64,000 nt of DNA from Clostridiaceae bacterium. GTDB taxonomy: Bacteria > Bacillota > Clostridia > Lachnospirales > Lachnospiraceae. The notes under the pieces are model-generated. The model was given only the letters and a program-made list of their open reading frames with translations. It did no database searches and was not told the origin of the DNA. The DNA is taken from positions 47,410 through 111,409 of the forward strand of contig CAJTGE010000018.1 of the NCBI GenBank assembly GCA_910575795.1, written 5' to 3'. Made by a program: the position numbers and the translations under genes. How positions within the stretch are numbered: position 1 is the stretch's first letter; each line of letters starts with the position of its first letter. Shown here piece after piece: positions 25,984-35,350 of the stretch.

Positions 25984-27252
25984 TTATATAACTATATCAC
26001 AGTTTTCCGGATCTTTCAAACAGGCCGCGCTCCTTCCCGCCAACACCCCCGTAGACCAGGCGATCTGCAGGTTATATCCCCCGGTAACCGCGTCCACATC
26101 GAGCGCCTCCCCCGCGAAATAAAGCCCGGAAAGCTTCTTTGATTCCATCGTTGACGGATTAATCTCCTTCACATTCACGCCGCCCTGGGTGATGATGGCC
26201 TCATTGTACCCCCGCAGCCCGGTCAGCGTCAGGCAGAAGCGCTTCGTCTCCTCCACAAGCCGCCTCCGCTCTTTTCGGGTAATCTCATTGACCCTTTTTT
26301 CCGGAGAAATGCCGCTGCGCTGAATCATGACCGGGATCAGCCTCGCGGGAAACAGGCGGTCCAAAGCGTGCTTAAACTGCCGGTTTTTGCCCTCCTCAAA
26401 GTCGCGCAGGATGCGGGCGTCAAGCTGCCCGTCCGTAAGGGCCGGCTTTAAGTCGATGGCCAGGGTGAGCGGCCGTTTTTTCAGGAGGCGGGCCGCATAG
26501 CTGCTGGCGCTTAAAATCACCGGGCCGGATACGCCGAAATGGGTGAACAGCATTTCTCCAAACTCCCGGTAAATCTCCTTTTTTCCGTCCAGCACGGCTG
26601 CCTCGATGTTCTTAAGCGCCAGGCCCTGCAGGCTTTTTCCTGCGTCCCCGGACGTCTCAAAGGGCGCGAGGGCCGGGGACAGCTCTGTGACGCGGTGCCC
26701 GGCCTGCGCGGCCATGCGGTAGCCGTCTCCAGTGGAACCCGTCGTCGGGTAGGAAAGGCCGCCTGTGGCAATGATCACCGCGTCCGCGGCCATCTTCCGG
26801 TTTCCCTTTTTCAGGATCACGCCTTGTAACCGCCCGTCCTCTATCCAGAGCTCTTTTACCTCCTCGTTTAAGCGGATATCTGTCTTAAGCTTCCGAAGCC
26901 GCCCCGACAGCGCGGCCGTGACGTCTGACGCCTTGTCGGATACAGGAAATACCCGTCCGCCCCGCTCGGTCTTAAGGGGGCAGCCGCATTCCTCCAGAAG
27001 GGCCGTCATATCCCGGTTTGTAAAGCCGTAAAAGGCGCTGTAGAGGAACCTTGCGTTGGTCGCCACATGTCCGAAGAACTCCTCTGCAGCGCAGGCGTTC
27101 GTCACATTACAGCGGCCTTTTCCGGTAATATAAAGCTTTTTGCCCAGCTTTTCATTTTTTTCGAGCAGCAGCGCAGGCGCGCCGGCCTCCCCGCAGGCGA
27201 TGGCCGCCGCCATCCCGGCCGCGCCCCCGCCGATCACTATGATACGTCTCAT
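25984..27252 (-). CDS. HI0933/YhiN (BaiN-like) FAD-dependent oxidoreductase
   Basis: The 422-residue flavoprotein has an N-terminal GGGAAGMAAA dinucleotide motif, KGRCNVTNA near residue 46, GGLSYPTTGSTGDGY near residue 168, and a C-terminal FAGEALDVDAVTGGYNLQIAWSTG block. These are hallmarks of the HI0933 family. Some gut clostridial members (BaiN) have been connected with bile-acid dehydroxylation, but most have unknown substrates and nothing here supports a bile-acid role. Its ATG overlaps the TGA of the polyphosphate kinase gene. Confidence 0.9.
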   Translation of the reverse strand: MRRIIVIGGGAAGMAAAIACGEAGAPALLLEKNEKLGKKLYITGKGRCNVTNACAAEEFFGHVATNARFLYSAFYGFTNRDMTALLEECGCPLKTERGGRVFPVSDKASDVTAALSGRLRKLKTDIRLNEEVKELWIEDGRLQGVILKKGNRKMAADAVIIATGGLSYPTTGSTGDGYRMAAQAGHRVTELSPALAPFETSGDAGKSLQGLALKNIEAAVLDGKKEIYREFGEMLFTHFGVSGPVILSASSYAARLLKKRPLTLAIDLKPALTDGQLDARILRDFEEGKNRQFKHALDRLFPARLIPVMIQRSGISPEKRVNEITRKERRRLVEETKRFCLTLTGLRGYNEAIITQGGVNVKEINPSTMESKKLSGLYFAGEALDVDAVTGGYNLQIAWSTGVLAGRSAACLKDPENCDIVI

Positions 27253-28760
27253 CTTCTGTTCTCTTTTTCCACCTCTTTTATTTTCTGTTCCAGGGCCTTT
27301 ACCACGGTTTTTACAACCTTCACCCTGGCGTAATACTTGGAATTGCCCTCTACAATCGTCCAGGGCGCGTAGGTGGTGGAGGTGCGCACCAGCATCTCAT
27401 TGACCGCTGTCTCATAGGCGTCCCATTTCTCGCGGTTTCTCCAGTCCTCGTCCGTGATTTTCCACTGCTTCGCCGGATCCTCCATGCGCTCCTTAAACCG
27501 CTTTTCCTGCTCGTCCTTGTCAATGTGAAGCCAGAATTTCAGGACCACGGCCCCGAAATTTGCCATGTGGGCCTCCATCTCATTGATCTCCTGATAAGCC
27601 CGCCGCCAGTCCTCCTCGTGGCAGAAGCCCTCAATGCGCTCTACCATGACGCGCCCGTACCAGGTTCGGTCAAAAATGGCGATATGGCCGGCCTTTGGCA
27701 TGTTGTTCCAGAAACGCCAGAGATAATGATGGACCCGCTCCACGTCATTCGGCGCCGCGGTGGGATTCACCTTGTAGCCCCTGGGATCCAGATGGCTCGT
27801 CAGGCGGCGGATCGCGCCTCCCTTTCCGGCCGCGTCCCAGCCCTCGAACCCGATGACCACCGGGATCCGCAGGCGGTATATCTCGCTGTGTAAGTATTCC
27901 AGGCGCTTCTGGAGCTTGTCAAGCTCTCCGCGGTATTCCCCGGGCTTTAAAGATTTTGACAGATCCGCTCCGGAAAGCGCCCCGTTTTTAAAGCGATCCG
28001 CCGGGATAGGCGCGTGGAGGCGTCTGGCTGTGTCCGTCTTTTCCTCCTCCCGCTGCCCCAGCTCATACTCCAGGCGGTCCGCTACTGTGGCCATGATCTT
28101 CATCGCCGCATAATTCTTATCCGTGGCCTCAATGATCGTCCACGGCGCATGTCCCGTATCCGTGCGCTGGAGCATCTCCTCATTCATGGCCAGATACTTA
28201 TCATACTCCCTGTTCCTCTTCCAGTCCGCCTCCGATACCCGCCAGGCCGTCTCCCGGCTCTCCGAAAGCTTTTTAAAACGTTTTTTCTGTTCTTCCCTGG
28301 AAATATAGAGAAACAGCTTAATAATCACGCATCCGCCGTCGGTGAGCTGCTTTTCAAAGGACAGGATATCGCCAAACGCCCCTTCAAGCTCCCCGCTCTT
28401 TATGCGCCTGTCAAACCGATCCTCCGTCACGCGGCTGTACCAGCTTTTGTCAAAAATGGCAATCCGCCCGTTTTCCGGCGTCTTGATCCAGTAACGCCAC
28501 AAAAACGGGCGCATCCTCTCCTCCTCGCCCGCTTTCCGGCTGGCATACACATCAAAGCCCCTGGGATCAAGCGGCTTAATCAGCCGGTTAATCTGCACGC
28601 CCTTCCCTGCGGCATCCAGTCCCTCGAACACAATGATCACCGGAATCTTCTCCGCCTTGCATTTCCTCTGCAGGACGCCAAGGCGCGCGCTCAGCTCGTC
28701 GCTGACTCTCTTATAGGACTCCTTGTCCACGCTCTTTTCCAAATCTACCTTCTCCAGCAT
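27249..28760 (-). CDS. pap: Polyphosphate:AMP phosphotransferase, two fused PPK2 domains
   Basis: The 503-residue protein carries two tandem PPK2 kinase domains. The first has Walker A GLDAAGKG near residue 47 and DKSWYSR; the second has GWDAAGKGG near residue 307 and DRTWYGR. Two-domain PPK2 enzymes transfer phosphate from polyphosphate to AMP, making ADP. Both domains keep the lysine and the Walker-B-like aspartate. It starts behind AAGGAGGGG and overlaps the downstream flavoprotein gene. No polyphosphate synthase (ppk1) is in the window. Confidence 0.9.
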   Translation of the reverse strand: MLEKVDLEKSVDKESYKRVSDELSARLGVLQRKCKAEKIPVIIVFEGLDAAGKGVQINRLIKPLDPRGFDVYASRKAGEEERMRPFLWRYWIKTPENGRIAIFDKSWYSRVTEDRFDRRIKSGELEGAFGDILSFEKQLTDGGCVIIKLFLYISREEQKKRFKKLSESRETAWRVSEADWKRNREYDKYLAMNEEMLQRTDTGHAPWTIIEATDKNYAAMKIMATVADRLEYELGQREEEKTDTARRLHAPIPADRFKNGALSGADLSKSLKPGEYRGELDKLQKRLEYLHSEIYRLRIPVVIGFEGWDAAGKGGAIRRLTSHLDPRGYKVNPTAAPNDVERVHHYLWRFWNNMPKAGHIAIFDRTWYGRVMVERIEGFCHEEDWRRAYQEINEMEAHMANFGAVVLKFWLHIDKDEQEKRFKERMEDPAKQWKITDEDWRNREKWDAYETAVNEMLVRTSTTYAPWTIVEGNSKYYARVKVVKTVVKALEQKIKEVEKENRR

Positions 28761-28804
28761 ATGTTTCCCCTCCTTGCCGATATTGTGTGCTCCCGGACAA
28801 TTCC

Positions 28805-29236
28805 TTACGTCGCGCCGCCCTGCCCCCCGTCTATGGCAGCCGACATGCTCTCATGCTCCCTTCGTATCTCGCGGTACAGCCTTACCGAATCCCAGTTCTT
28901 ATTATATGGCGTTAAAACCGCCTTATAATCAATGCGCCCAACCCCGTTCCTGCGCAGGGCCCGGATGAACGCGTCCACCTGCGCGGAGGTAACGCCCGCC
29001 ATCACCGCCATCTCGTCGGAAAAATCAATCTCCCCGCCCCTGGCGCCCTCTCCGCCTGAGGGTTCTGCGGCCGCCTCATCCTCCATGCCCTTCACGCCGG
29101 CCAGCGCTCCCACCGGCTTTTTGTAATCCTCTTTCCGCACGATCCGGAGCCGGAAACCCAGCGGCAGCAGCGCCTGTTGCACTTTTGCCAGACGGTTTGG
29201 ATCTGTAAAATTATATAGCAGTACGGTCTGCTTCAT
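28805..29236 (-). CDS. DUF3783 domain-containing protein
   Basis: This 143-residue soluble protein has an N-terminal alpha/beta half (KQTVLLYNFTD...KVQQALLPLGF) and a C-terminal half with FSDEMAVMAGVTSAQVDAF and YKAVLTPYNKNW motifs, joined by a glycine/glutamate-rich linker (about residues 50-68). The pattern matches DUF3783, common in Clostridia and of unknown function. It precedes pap on the same strand by 45 bases. Confidence 0.8.
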   Translation of the reverse strand: MKQTVLLYNFTDPNRLAKVQQALLPLGFRLRIVRKEDYKKPVGALAGVKGMEDEAAAEPSGGEGARGGEIDFSDEMAVMAGVTSAQVDAFIRALRRNGVGRIDYKAVLTPYNKNWDSVRLYREIRREHESMSAAIDGGQGGAT

Positions 29237-29268
29237 GCGATGCCTCCCTGTTTTGTGATAAATCGTTG

Positions 29269-29325
29269 ATGTACTCCCGGAGACTCTCTGCGCCTGCCTT
29301 TGCGGCTGAGATTCCGGGAGTACAT
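29269..29325. repeat. Family C palindromic repeat, copy C2
   Basis: ATGTACTCCCGG at the left pairs with CCGGGAGTACAT at the right. The core CTCTGCGCCTGCCTTTGCGGCTGA matches the other copies in part. It lies just upstream of the DUF3783 gene. The rest of the gap to 29501 shows no gene. Confidence 0.75.
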
Positions 29326-29501
29326 TATGGCTATGGTATAAGGGGATTGTCTGTGGTTATATCTATTATAACCATTATATCCCATATCCGGCGTAAAATA
29401 CCGGATTTGCGATTAGTTTACCATTGTTTGGGGGACATTTCAAGATAATTTGGGGAATAGAGAAACAGGGGCCGTCCATCAGTTGTTACTTTTCACGGGG
29501 C

Positions 29502-29765
29502 TCATCTTCTTGTCCGGCTATGCCGGACAAGAAGCATCAGGCGGAATGCCGCTCCGTACAGGAGCGTGAAAAAACCAATCCTTAAAAGCTCGTCCCCGAT
29601 GCCTGCGTGAATTGCGTATTGGATTTGCAGCTCAAGCGGCGGATCCTGATATGGGATTCCGGCTTTTATTACCGTATAATAGGCCCCGGTTATGAAAATG
29701 ATGGCGCCCGCTAACAGCGCGGCATTGCTTGCGGTATAAAGCGCATGTTTTACTTTTTCTGTCAC
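29502..29765 (-). CDS. Small two-helix membrane protein of unknown family
   Basis: An 87-residue protein starts at GTG with AGGAGG seven bases upstream. Two hydrophobic helices (about residues 15-35 and 60-78) flank a short acidic/proline loop (PYQDPPLELQ), and the tail is basic (RHSRTRR). The good ribosome binding site and plausible topology support a real gene. No homology was recognised. Confidence 0.6.
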   Translation of the reverse strand: MTEKVKHALYTASNAALLAGAIIFITGAYYTVIKAGIPYQDPPLELQIQYAIHAGIGDELLRIGFFTLLYGAAFRLMLLVRHSRTRR

Positions 29766-29847
29766 AGTACATCCTCCTGAACGGCCTTTGGCGGGATTGC
29801 CGCCCCAAGACGTTCCTGAACGGTTCCCGGCCGGTCTTTTGCCGTGT

Positions 29848-30789
29848 TTACAGATCCCAAAGCGTCAACTGGCTCTCCTTCCATGATGTTACGTCCCGTT
29901 CTGTAATCCTGTCGTCTTTTGTGATGCTTCCGCACAACAGCGGGGAATGGGCGTCATATAATCTGCAGGTGTTAGAAACGCGTTCCGGACTGTCGTTTGC
30001 ATAGCAGTACCGGCATCCGTTTCTGCAGGTATTGTATGCGCCGACGTCAATGCTTTCTATGCAGCCGCACTCGCTTCTTTGATTCCGGTCTTTACCCGCC
30101 CGGATTCTGCATCCGGTTATGTTCTCAATGAATTCTTTATCAATGCAGCAGCCATGTTCGATTCCACAGGATGAGAGATCGGCTGCCTCGGCACATGACG
30201 CGGTTTTTATGTTGTATCCGGCCGCGATCTGCGCGATTTCCCCGGCGAATGCGGTTAAATCCTGTTCTGTCAGGGAAAAAGCGCCCAGGGCTTCCATGCT
30301 TTTTTTGTTTTTAGCATAGGTATCGGCAAAGCTGATCACGCATCTGGACGTATATCCATACAGCTCTTTTGCAATCTGTTCAAACGCCCTTAAGTGATAT
30401 TGCGGATTATATTGATCCGTAAAGAGGATCGGATCGTATCTCCATATCACCCTTTCCCTGCCGATTTTATCCGACAGTGTCCGGAAGACCGGAATCATCA
30501 CTTTTTTCTTATGCGGAATGTGAGATTCGATGTCACGGCCGAAACCGGTAAGTGTAAATTGAAAATAATATGGATACGCGCCCAGCTCTCCTAACCTGGC
30601 GAACATGGGTTCCGGGTTTTTCGTCCAGAAAACGATACAGTCCACAACCTCCGGAGAGATTGTAATTTTGCTGATCTGACGCGCATGGAACGGGTTGCGG
30701 ACATATAGATATCCTTCCTTTATCCGGTTCAAAAACCATTCCGAATAATAGTTGGGAATATCCGTCCTGCGGCTGGCGCTTAAAATCAC
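29848..30789 (-). CDS. DUF1848 protein with cysteine cluster
   Basis: The 313-residue protein has the DUF1848 start motif SASRRTDIPNYYSEWFLNR, the VDCIVFWTKNP block near residue 50, and a C-terminal cysteine cluster: CGCIESIDVGAYNTC followed by CRNGCRYCYAN. The CxxxCxxC arrangement near the end suggests an iron-sulfur cluster and recalls radical-SAM chemistry, but the order of elements differs from classical radical-SAM enzymes. Start is GTG behind AGGAAG. No reaction is known for the family. Confidence 0.82.
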   Translation of the reverse strand: MILSASRRTDIPNYYSEWFLNRIKEGYLYVRNPFHARQISKITISPEVVDCIVFWTKNPEPMFARLGELGAYPYYFQFTLTGFGRDIESHIPHKKKVMIPVFRTLSDKIGRERVIWRYDPILFTDQYNPQYHLRAFEQIAKELYGYTSRCVISFADTYAKNKKSMEALGAFSLTEQDLTAFAGEIAQIAAGYNIKTASCAEAADLSSCGIEHGCCIDKEFIENITGCRIRAGKDRNQRSECGCIESIDVGAYNTCRNGCRYCYANDSPERVSNTCRLYDAHSPLLCGSITKDDRITERDVTSWKESQLTLWDL

Positions 30790-30802
30790 GGCTTCACTTC
30801 CT

Positions 30803-30839
30803 TAAAAAACGGGAGGCCGTTCAGGCAGCCTGAACGGCC
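30803..30839 (-). terminator. Terminator of the uridine-kinase-like gene
   Basis: The perfect palindrome 30815-30839 (GGCCGTTCAGGC, one-base centre) is followed on the minus strand by TCCCG and six T. It begins a few bases after the kinase stop. Confidence 0.75.
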
Positions 30840-30846
30840 GTCTCAT

Positions 30847-32502
30847 TTATACCTTAAAACAGCTTCCCCCCACAAACTCGCGGAGAATCGAATTCTGCGG
30901 AATCTGCTCGCTGCTGACCCCCAGGAAGTAATCCAGGAATTTAAGCAGCCGCTTCGCCTCCTGATACTCCCCGCATTCCCTCGGGATCCCGAACAAAAGC
31001 GGCTCTGCATACTGCTTTAACACCGCCAGCTCATACAGAAGCGCGGAATTAAACATCACATCCGCCTCCTCCTGGAACGGGAAGATATTCCGCTCCTCCC
31101 CGCGCCGCACCGAATCCCACATGCGGATGGTCACGCGGGCCGAGGATCCGCGTGTCCGCGCGTCGCGGATCATGCGGCGGATCAGCCGCCCGTCTGTGGT
31201 AGGGATGCGGTTGTGCTCATCGATATTGAGCTGCGTCAGGGCGCTGATATAGATCTTAAACTTGCTCTCCTTGGGCAGCGTATACGACAGCTCGTCATTT
31301 AAACAGTGGATCCCCTCAATCACGAGGATATCGTTCTTCCCGAGCGTCAGGGTCGTCCCCTTGTACTCGCGCTCGCCTGTCACGAAATTGTAGCGGGGCA
31401 TATTGACCGTCTCCCCGTTAAGGAGCGCTGTCATATCCTCATTGAACTGCTTCAGATCAATGCAGTGCAGGGACTCATAGTCGTAATTCCCGTCCGCGTC
31501 CCGCGGGCTGTCCACCCGGTTGACAAAATAATCATCCACCGCGATCGGGTGCGGCTTTAAGCCAAGAGCGCCGAGCTGAATGGAAAGGCGGTGGGAAAAG
31601 GTCGTTTTTCCCGACGAGGACGGCCCGGCGATCATCACGAACTTGCTCCGCCCGGACGATGCGATTTGCTCCGCAATGTCCCCGATCTTCTTTTCCTGCA
31701 GCGCCTCCTGCATCTGAATCAGATCCCCCGTCCGGCCCGCGGCGATCGCATCGTTTAAAGCGCCCACATTCGGTACGCCCAGCCTGCGCCCCCACCGGCC
31801 CGCTTCCTTCTGCACCTCAAACAGCTTCTTCCTCGGCTTTAAGGGCAAAATCTCCTTCGGACTGGCCCTTAAAGGGAGGATCAGGACAAAACCCTCATCA
31901 TAGAGCTTCAGATCAAAGTAGCGGATCAGGCCCGTGCTCTGCGCCATATACCCGTAAAAATAGTCCTCAAAATGCTCGATGCTGTAGATATTGACCCTTG
32001 ACGCGCGGCGGTAATGGAACAGCTTTTCCTTGTCGTACATGCCGTGCCTGTGGAAGAGCTCCACCGCGTCGTCTGTATTTTCACTCCGCTTGCGGATCGG
32101 CAGATCCAGCGCGACGAGACGCCGCATCTCCTCCTTTACGCGCTCTAAAAGCCCCTGATTAAGGCAGACCGCCCCCTCAGGCTTTATAAAAAGGCTGTTT
32201 CCCATAGAAAAGCACACGGTCAGCTTCGTCACATTTTCCTTTCCGGCCACGTCAAAAAACGATTTCAGGAGCAGGAACAGGGCGCTTCTCTGATAGGTGG
32301 CAAAGCCCTCCCGGTCCCTGGCTGTAATAAAGCGTACCTCGCAGTCCTCCTTCACCGTCTTGTGCAGCTCCTGAAGCCGGCCGTTTGACAGGACGAGTAA
32401 AATATCGTCCTCCATCTTTTCCTGATATGTTTTGGCAATCTCCGCGTATGTAACCCCGTTCCTGTAGCTTCGTCTCTCATCTCCTATCGTCACGTTCAGC
32501 AT
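30847..32502 (-). CDS. TGS-containing nucleoside (uridine) kinase-like protein
   Basis: The 551-residue protein fuses a threonyl-tRNA-synthetase-like N-terminal region to a uridine kinase. The N-terminus carries a TGS-type ubiquitin fold and a tRNA-synthetase additional domain with FHRHGMYDKEKLFHYR. The kinase half has Walker A GPSSSGKTTFS near residue 296 and DDYFVNR after it. It probably phosphorylates a nucleoside; the synthetase-like part lacks the catalytic aminoacylation domain. The architecture is recurrent in Clostridia, but the purpose of the fusion is unknown. Start follows GGAGGG. Confidence 0.85.
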   Translation of the reverse strand: MLNVTIGDERRSYRNGVTYAEIAKTYQEKMEDDILLVLSNGRLQELHKTVKEDCEVRFITARDREGFATYQRSALFLLLKSFFDVAGKENVTKLTVCFSMGNSLFIKPEGAVCLNQGLLERVKEEMRRLVALDLPIRKRSENTDDAVELFHRHGMYDKEKLFHYRRASRVNIYSIEHFEDYFYGYMAQSTGLIRYFDLKLYDEGFVLILPLRASPKEILPLKPRKKLFEVQKEAGRWGRRLGVPNVGALNDAIAAGRTGDLIQMQEALQEKKIGDIAEQIASSGRSKFVMIAGPSSSGKTTFSHRLSIQLGALGLKPHPIAVDDYFVNRVDSPRDADGNYDYESLHCIDLKQFNEDMTALLNGETVNMPRYNFVTGEREYKGTTLTLGKNDILVIEGIHCLNDELSYTLPKESKFKIYISALTQLNIDEHNRIPTTDGRLIRRMIRDARTRGSSARVTIRMWDSVRRGEERNIFPFQEEADVMFNSALLYELAVLKQYAEPLLFGIPRECGEYQEAKRLLKFLDYFLGVSSEQIPQNSILREFVGGSCFKV

Positions 32503-32553
32503 ATCGTCCCTCCTCGTAAATAAGCCTTATCCGCACGCTGGTATATCAGGCGT

Positions 32554-33354
32554 CTAAACCACATGGCACGGAAATACGGTCTTCTCCTTCACCGCCCGCA
32601 CCTGCCCCCGCAGCCTTCGCTCCAGGTAATCCGCCATAAAATCCACAAAAATATGTTCGATCCCATAATGCCCCGCATCGATCACAGACATCCCCTGCGC
32701 CACGGCGTCGATCCCCTCGTGGTGCCCGATATCGCCTGTGACATAGACATCCGCCCCGCTTTTTATGGCCTCCTGTAACGTCCCGCCCCCGGCGCCCGGG
32801 CACACGGCGGCCCGGCGGATCCTCTTTTCGCCCCCGTCATCCCCGTACACCGTGACATGCGAAAGCCCGAACGCCTCTTTCACGCGCTCTGCGGCCTCTG
32901 AAAGGCAGATTCTCTGCTCAAAGTCCCCGCAAAGCCCGATCCCATAGGGAACGCCCTCCTTCGTGCGGCCCATCTCCTCCAGCACGCAGGTATGCGCAAG
33001 CCCCAGGCGCTCCCCGGCCAGGGCGGCCATGCATCCCGGCGCGGCGTCAAAATTTGTGTGCATCGCATAGTACGGGCAGTCCGCCTGAATCAGGCGGAGA
33101 AGCCTGCGCCCGATAAAATCGCGGTCCGTTACGCTCTTAACAGGCTTAAAAATGAGCGGGTGATGCGTAAGCAGCATATCTGCGCCGGCCTCCTCCGCCT
33201 GGTCAAGAACCGCGTCCGTGGCGTCTACTGCCACCAGGATCGTCTTCACCTCCTTATCGCCGCGCCCGGCCAAAAGGCCCGGATTGTCCCACTCGCAGGC
33301 CAGCTCCTTCGGGGCCAGCTCCTCCAGGATCTCCATGATCTCACTGCATTTCAT
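32554..33354 (-). CDS. Nif3-like dinuclear metal center protein
   Basis: Begun at the ATG six bases after GAGGAGG, the protein has 266 residues. The metal-binding LTHHPLIF motif lies near residue 63 and YAMHTNFD near residue 99. The closing GHYGIEHIFVDFM region supplies further ligands. Nif3/YqfO-type hexamers bind two metals; proposed activities include GTP cyclohydrolase-I-like chemistry, but the function is unsettled. It overlaps the trmK end by 14 bases, the standard pairing. Confidence 0.92.
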   Translation of the reverse strand: MKCSEIMEILEELAPKELACEWDNPGLLAGRGDKEVKTILVAVDATDAVLDQAEEAGADMLLTHHPLIFKPVKSVTDRDFIGRRLLRLIQADCPYYAMHTNFDAAPGCMAALAGERLGLAHTCVLEEMGRTKEGVPYGIGLCGDFEQRICLSEAAERVKEAFGLSHVTVYGDDGGEKRIRRAAVCPGAGGGTLQEAIKSGADVYVTGDIGHHEGIDAVAQGMSVIDAGHYGIEHIFVDFMADYLERRLRGQVRAVKEKTVFPCHVV

Positions 33355-34033
33355 ATCGCGCCTCCTCAATCACGGCCAGACGCTCAGCGAGCGCGGCCTG
33401 TCTCTTCCTCACGTTCTCTGTCTGCGCCTGCGAAAGCCCTTCAAGGATCGAGCTCACGATCCTCTTCTCCCTGTCCAGATAACGGAAGAGCGCCGGATCC
33501 CTTTTTTCAATCAGATCTCTTCCGTACTCATAATAACAGGCCCTTACAAGACGCATTTCTCCCCTTGACACATCCATGACCACATAAAACTTCCCGTCTT
33601 CCTCGACCATGGCCTCCCGGTCGATGCAAAAGCCCGCCTGCTCCAGGAAACGGCGCGTCTCGCCTATGTCGGACTGGGGCGACAAAATAAACTGCTTCAC
33701 CGAATCCCACACATGGCGGCCCTGTTCCAGGATGCGTATGGTAAGCTTTCCCCCCATGCCGGCGATAATCACTGTATCCGCCTCTCCCGGCTTAAGCCCC
33801 GAAAGGCCGTCCGACAGGCGCAGCGCAATGCGGTCCGAAAGCCCGTACTCCCTCACATGCTCCTTTGCCCGCTCCAGAGGCCCTTTCCTCACATCCATGG
33901 CCAGAGCGCGCGGGGCGACGCCCTCCTTCACGAGATAAACCGGTATGTAGCCGTGATCCGTCCCGATATCGGCCACGGCGCTCCCCGAAGCCACAAAGGA
34001 GGCAACCGCCTGCAGCCGTTTTGACAGCTTCAC
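33341..34033 (-). CDS. trmK: tRNA (adenine-22-N1)-methyltransferase TrmK
   Basis: The most likely start is a GTG, giving MKLSKRLQAVASFV as in the family, with AGGAGG eleven bases upstream; an earlier in-frame GTG abuts the ribosome binding site. The roughly 230-residue class I methyltransferase has ADIGTDHGYIPVYL as the SAM-binding motif, IAGMGGKLT near the middle, and SPQSDI thereafter. It methylates N1 of A22 in tRNA. It follows rpoD and overlaps the Nif3-like gene, matching the conserved Firmicute order dnaG-rpoD-trmK-nif3. Confidence 0.93.
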   Translation of the reverse strand: MKLSKRLQAVASFVASGSAVADIGTDHGYIPVYLVKEGVAPRALAMDVRKGPLERAKEHVREYGLSDRIALRLSDGLSGLKPGEADTVIIAGMGGKLTIRILEQGRHVWDSVKQFILSPQSDIGETRRFLEQAGFCIDREAMVEEDGKFYVVMDVSRGEMRLVRACYYEYGRDLIEKRDPALFRYLDREKRIVSSILEGLSQAQTENVRKRQAALAERLAVIEEARYEMQ

Positions 34034-34109
34034 TCTTTCCCTCACCTCCTGTCCATCCGCAGCTATCCCGAAACCGCTTTAAAGCAGGCCCGCCGCGGCC
34101 GGCGCTGCG

Positions 34110-35228
34110 CTAATCCAGGTAATCCTTCAGCTTCTTGCTCCGGCTCGGATGGCGCAGCTTCCTCAGCGCCTTTGCCTCAATCTGGCGGATGCGCTCCCTG
34201 GTCACATTAAACTCCTTTCCGACCTCCTCCAGCGTCCTGGGTCGGCCGTCGTCCAGCCCGAAGCGAAGCCGCAGCACCTTCTGCTCCCGATCCGTTAAGG
34301 TGTCAAGCACCTCCATGAGCTGTTCGTGAAGCAGCGTGTACGTCGCCGCGTCCGCCGGAACCTGCACATGCTCGTCCTGGATAAAATCGCCCAGATGGCT
34401 GTCCTCCTCCTCGCCGATCGGCGTCTCCAAAGACACCGGATCCTGGGAAATCTTCATAATATCCCGCACACGGTCCACCGGCATGTCCATCCGCGCCGCT
34501 ACCTCCTCCGCCGACGGCTCGCGCCCCATCTCCTGGAGAAGCTGCCTGGATGTGCGGATCAGGCGGTTGATCGTCTCCACCATATGCACCGGTATACGGA
34601 TCGTGCGGGCCTGATCGGCAATGGAACGTGTGATCGCCTGCCGGATCCACCATGTCGCGTAGGTGCTGAACTTAAAGCCCTTGGAATAATCATACTTCTC
34701 GACTGCCTTGATAAGCCCCAGATTGCCCTCCTGGATCAGATCAAGGAACTGCATCCCGCGGCCCACATACCGCTTGGCAATGCTCACCACCAGGCGCAGG
34801 TTCGCCTCCGCCAGGCGTTCCCTGGCCGACTCGTCCCCTGCCTCCATGCGTCTCGCCAGCTCAATCTCCTCCTCCTGTGAAAGGAGCGGGACCTTGCCGA
34901 TCTCCTTTAAGTACATCCGCACCGGATCCTCTAAATTCACGCCCTCGGGTATGCTCAGATCCAGATTTTCCATATCCAGATCGTCCTCGCCGTCCAGATC
35001 CTCCTCCAGGAACAAATCGGGATCCATATCCAGATCCTCATCAAAACGGAGCACATCCACCTTATTCCGATCCAGAAAATCATCAATCTGATCCAGCCGG
35101 TCCGGACTCAGAAGCTCGCCATGAAAAAAATTCAGAATCTCTTTGTTGTCCAGCACATTTTTTTTGCTTTTAGCCAATTCCAGAAGCTGCGCCAGCTTTT
35201 CCTCAAATGTAGTCATCTTTTCTTCCAT
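34110..35228 (-). CDS. rpoD: Primary RNA polymerase sigma factor
   Basis: From the ATG six bases after GGAGG the factor has 372 residues. An N-terminal region 1.1-like acidic block is followed by region 1.2 ([16 protein letters not shown]), region 2 ([19 protein letters not shown] and [12 protein letters not shown]), region 3, and region 4.2 with the helix-turn-helix near [22 protein letters not shown]. It directs housekeeping transcription. It follows dnaG on the same strand. Confidence 0.97.
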   Translation of the reverse strand: MEEKMTTFEEKLAQLLELAKSKKNVLDNKEILNFFHGELLSPDRLDQIDDFLDRNKVDVLRFDEDLDMDPDLFLEEDLDGEDDLDMENLDLSIPEGVNLEDPVRMYLKEIGKVPLLSQEEEIELARRMEAGDESARERLAEANLRLVVSIAKRYVGRGMQFLDLIQEGNLGLIKAVEKYDYSKGFKFSTYATWWIRQAITRSIADQARTIRIPVHMVETINRLIRTSRQLLQEMGREPSAEEVAARMDMPVDRVRDIMKISQDPVSLETPIGEEEDSHLGDFIQDEHVQVPADAATYTLLHEQLMEVLDTLTDREQKVLRLRFGLDDGRPRTLEEVGKEFNVTRERIRQIEAKALRKLRHPSRSKKLKDYLD

Positions 35229-35350
35229 ACAATTCCTCCATCCTTTCACAGCTACCCCGCTGCCGCCGCGCCTCCTGTGTGTACTCTTCCATACGGCAGA
35301 TGATACGCGAACTGTCCATACGGCTTAAAACGCCTGCTAATACTCTCATT

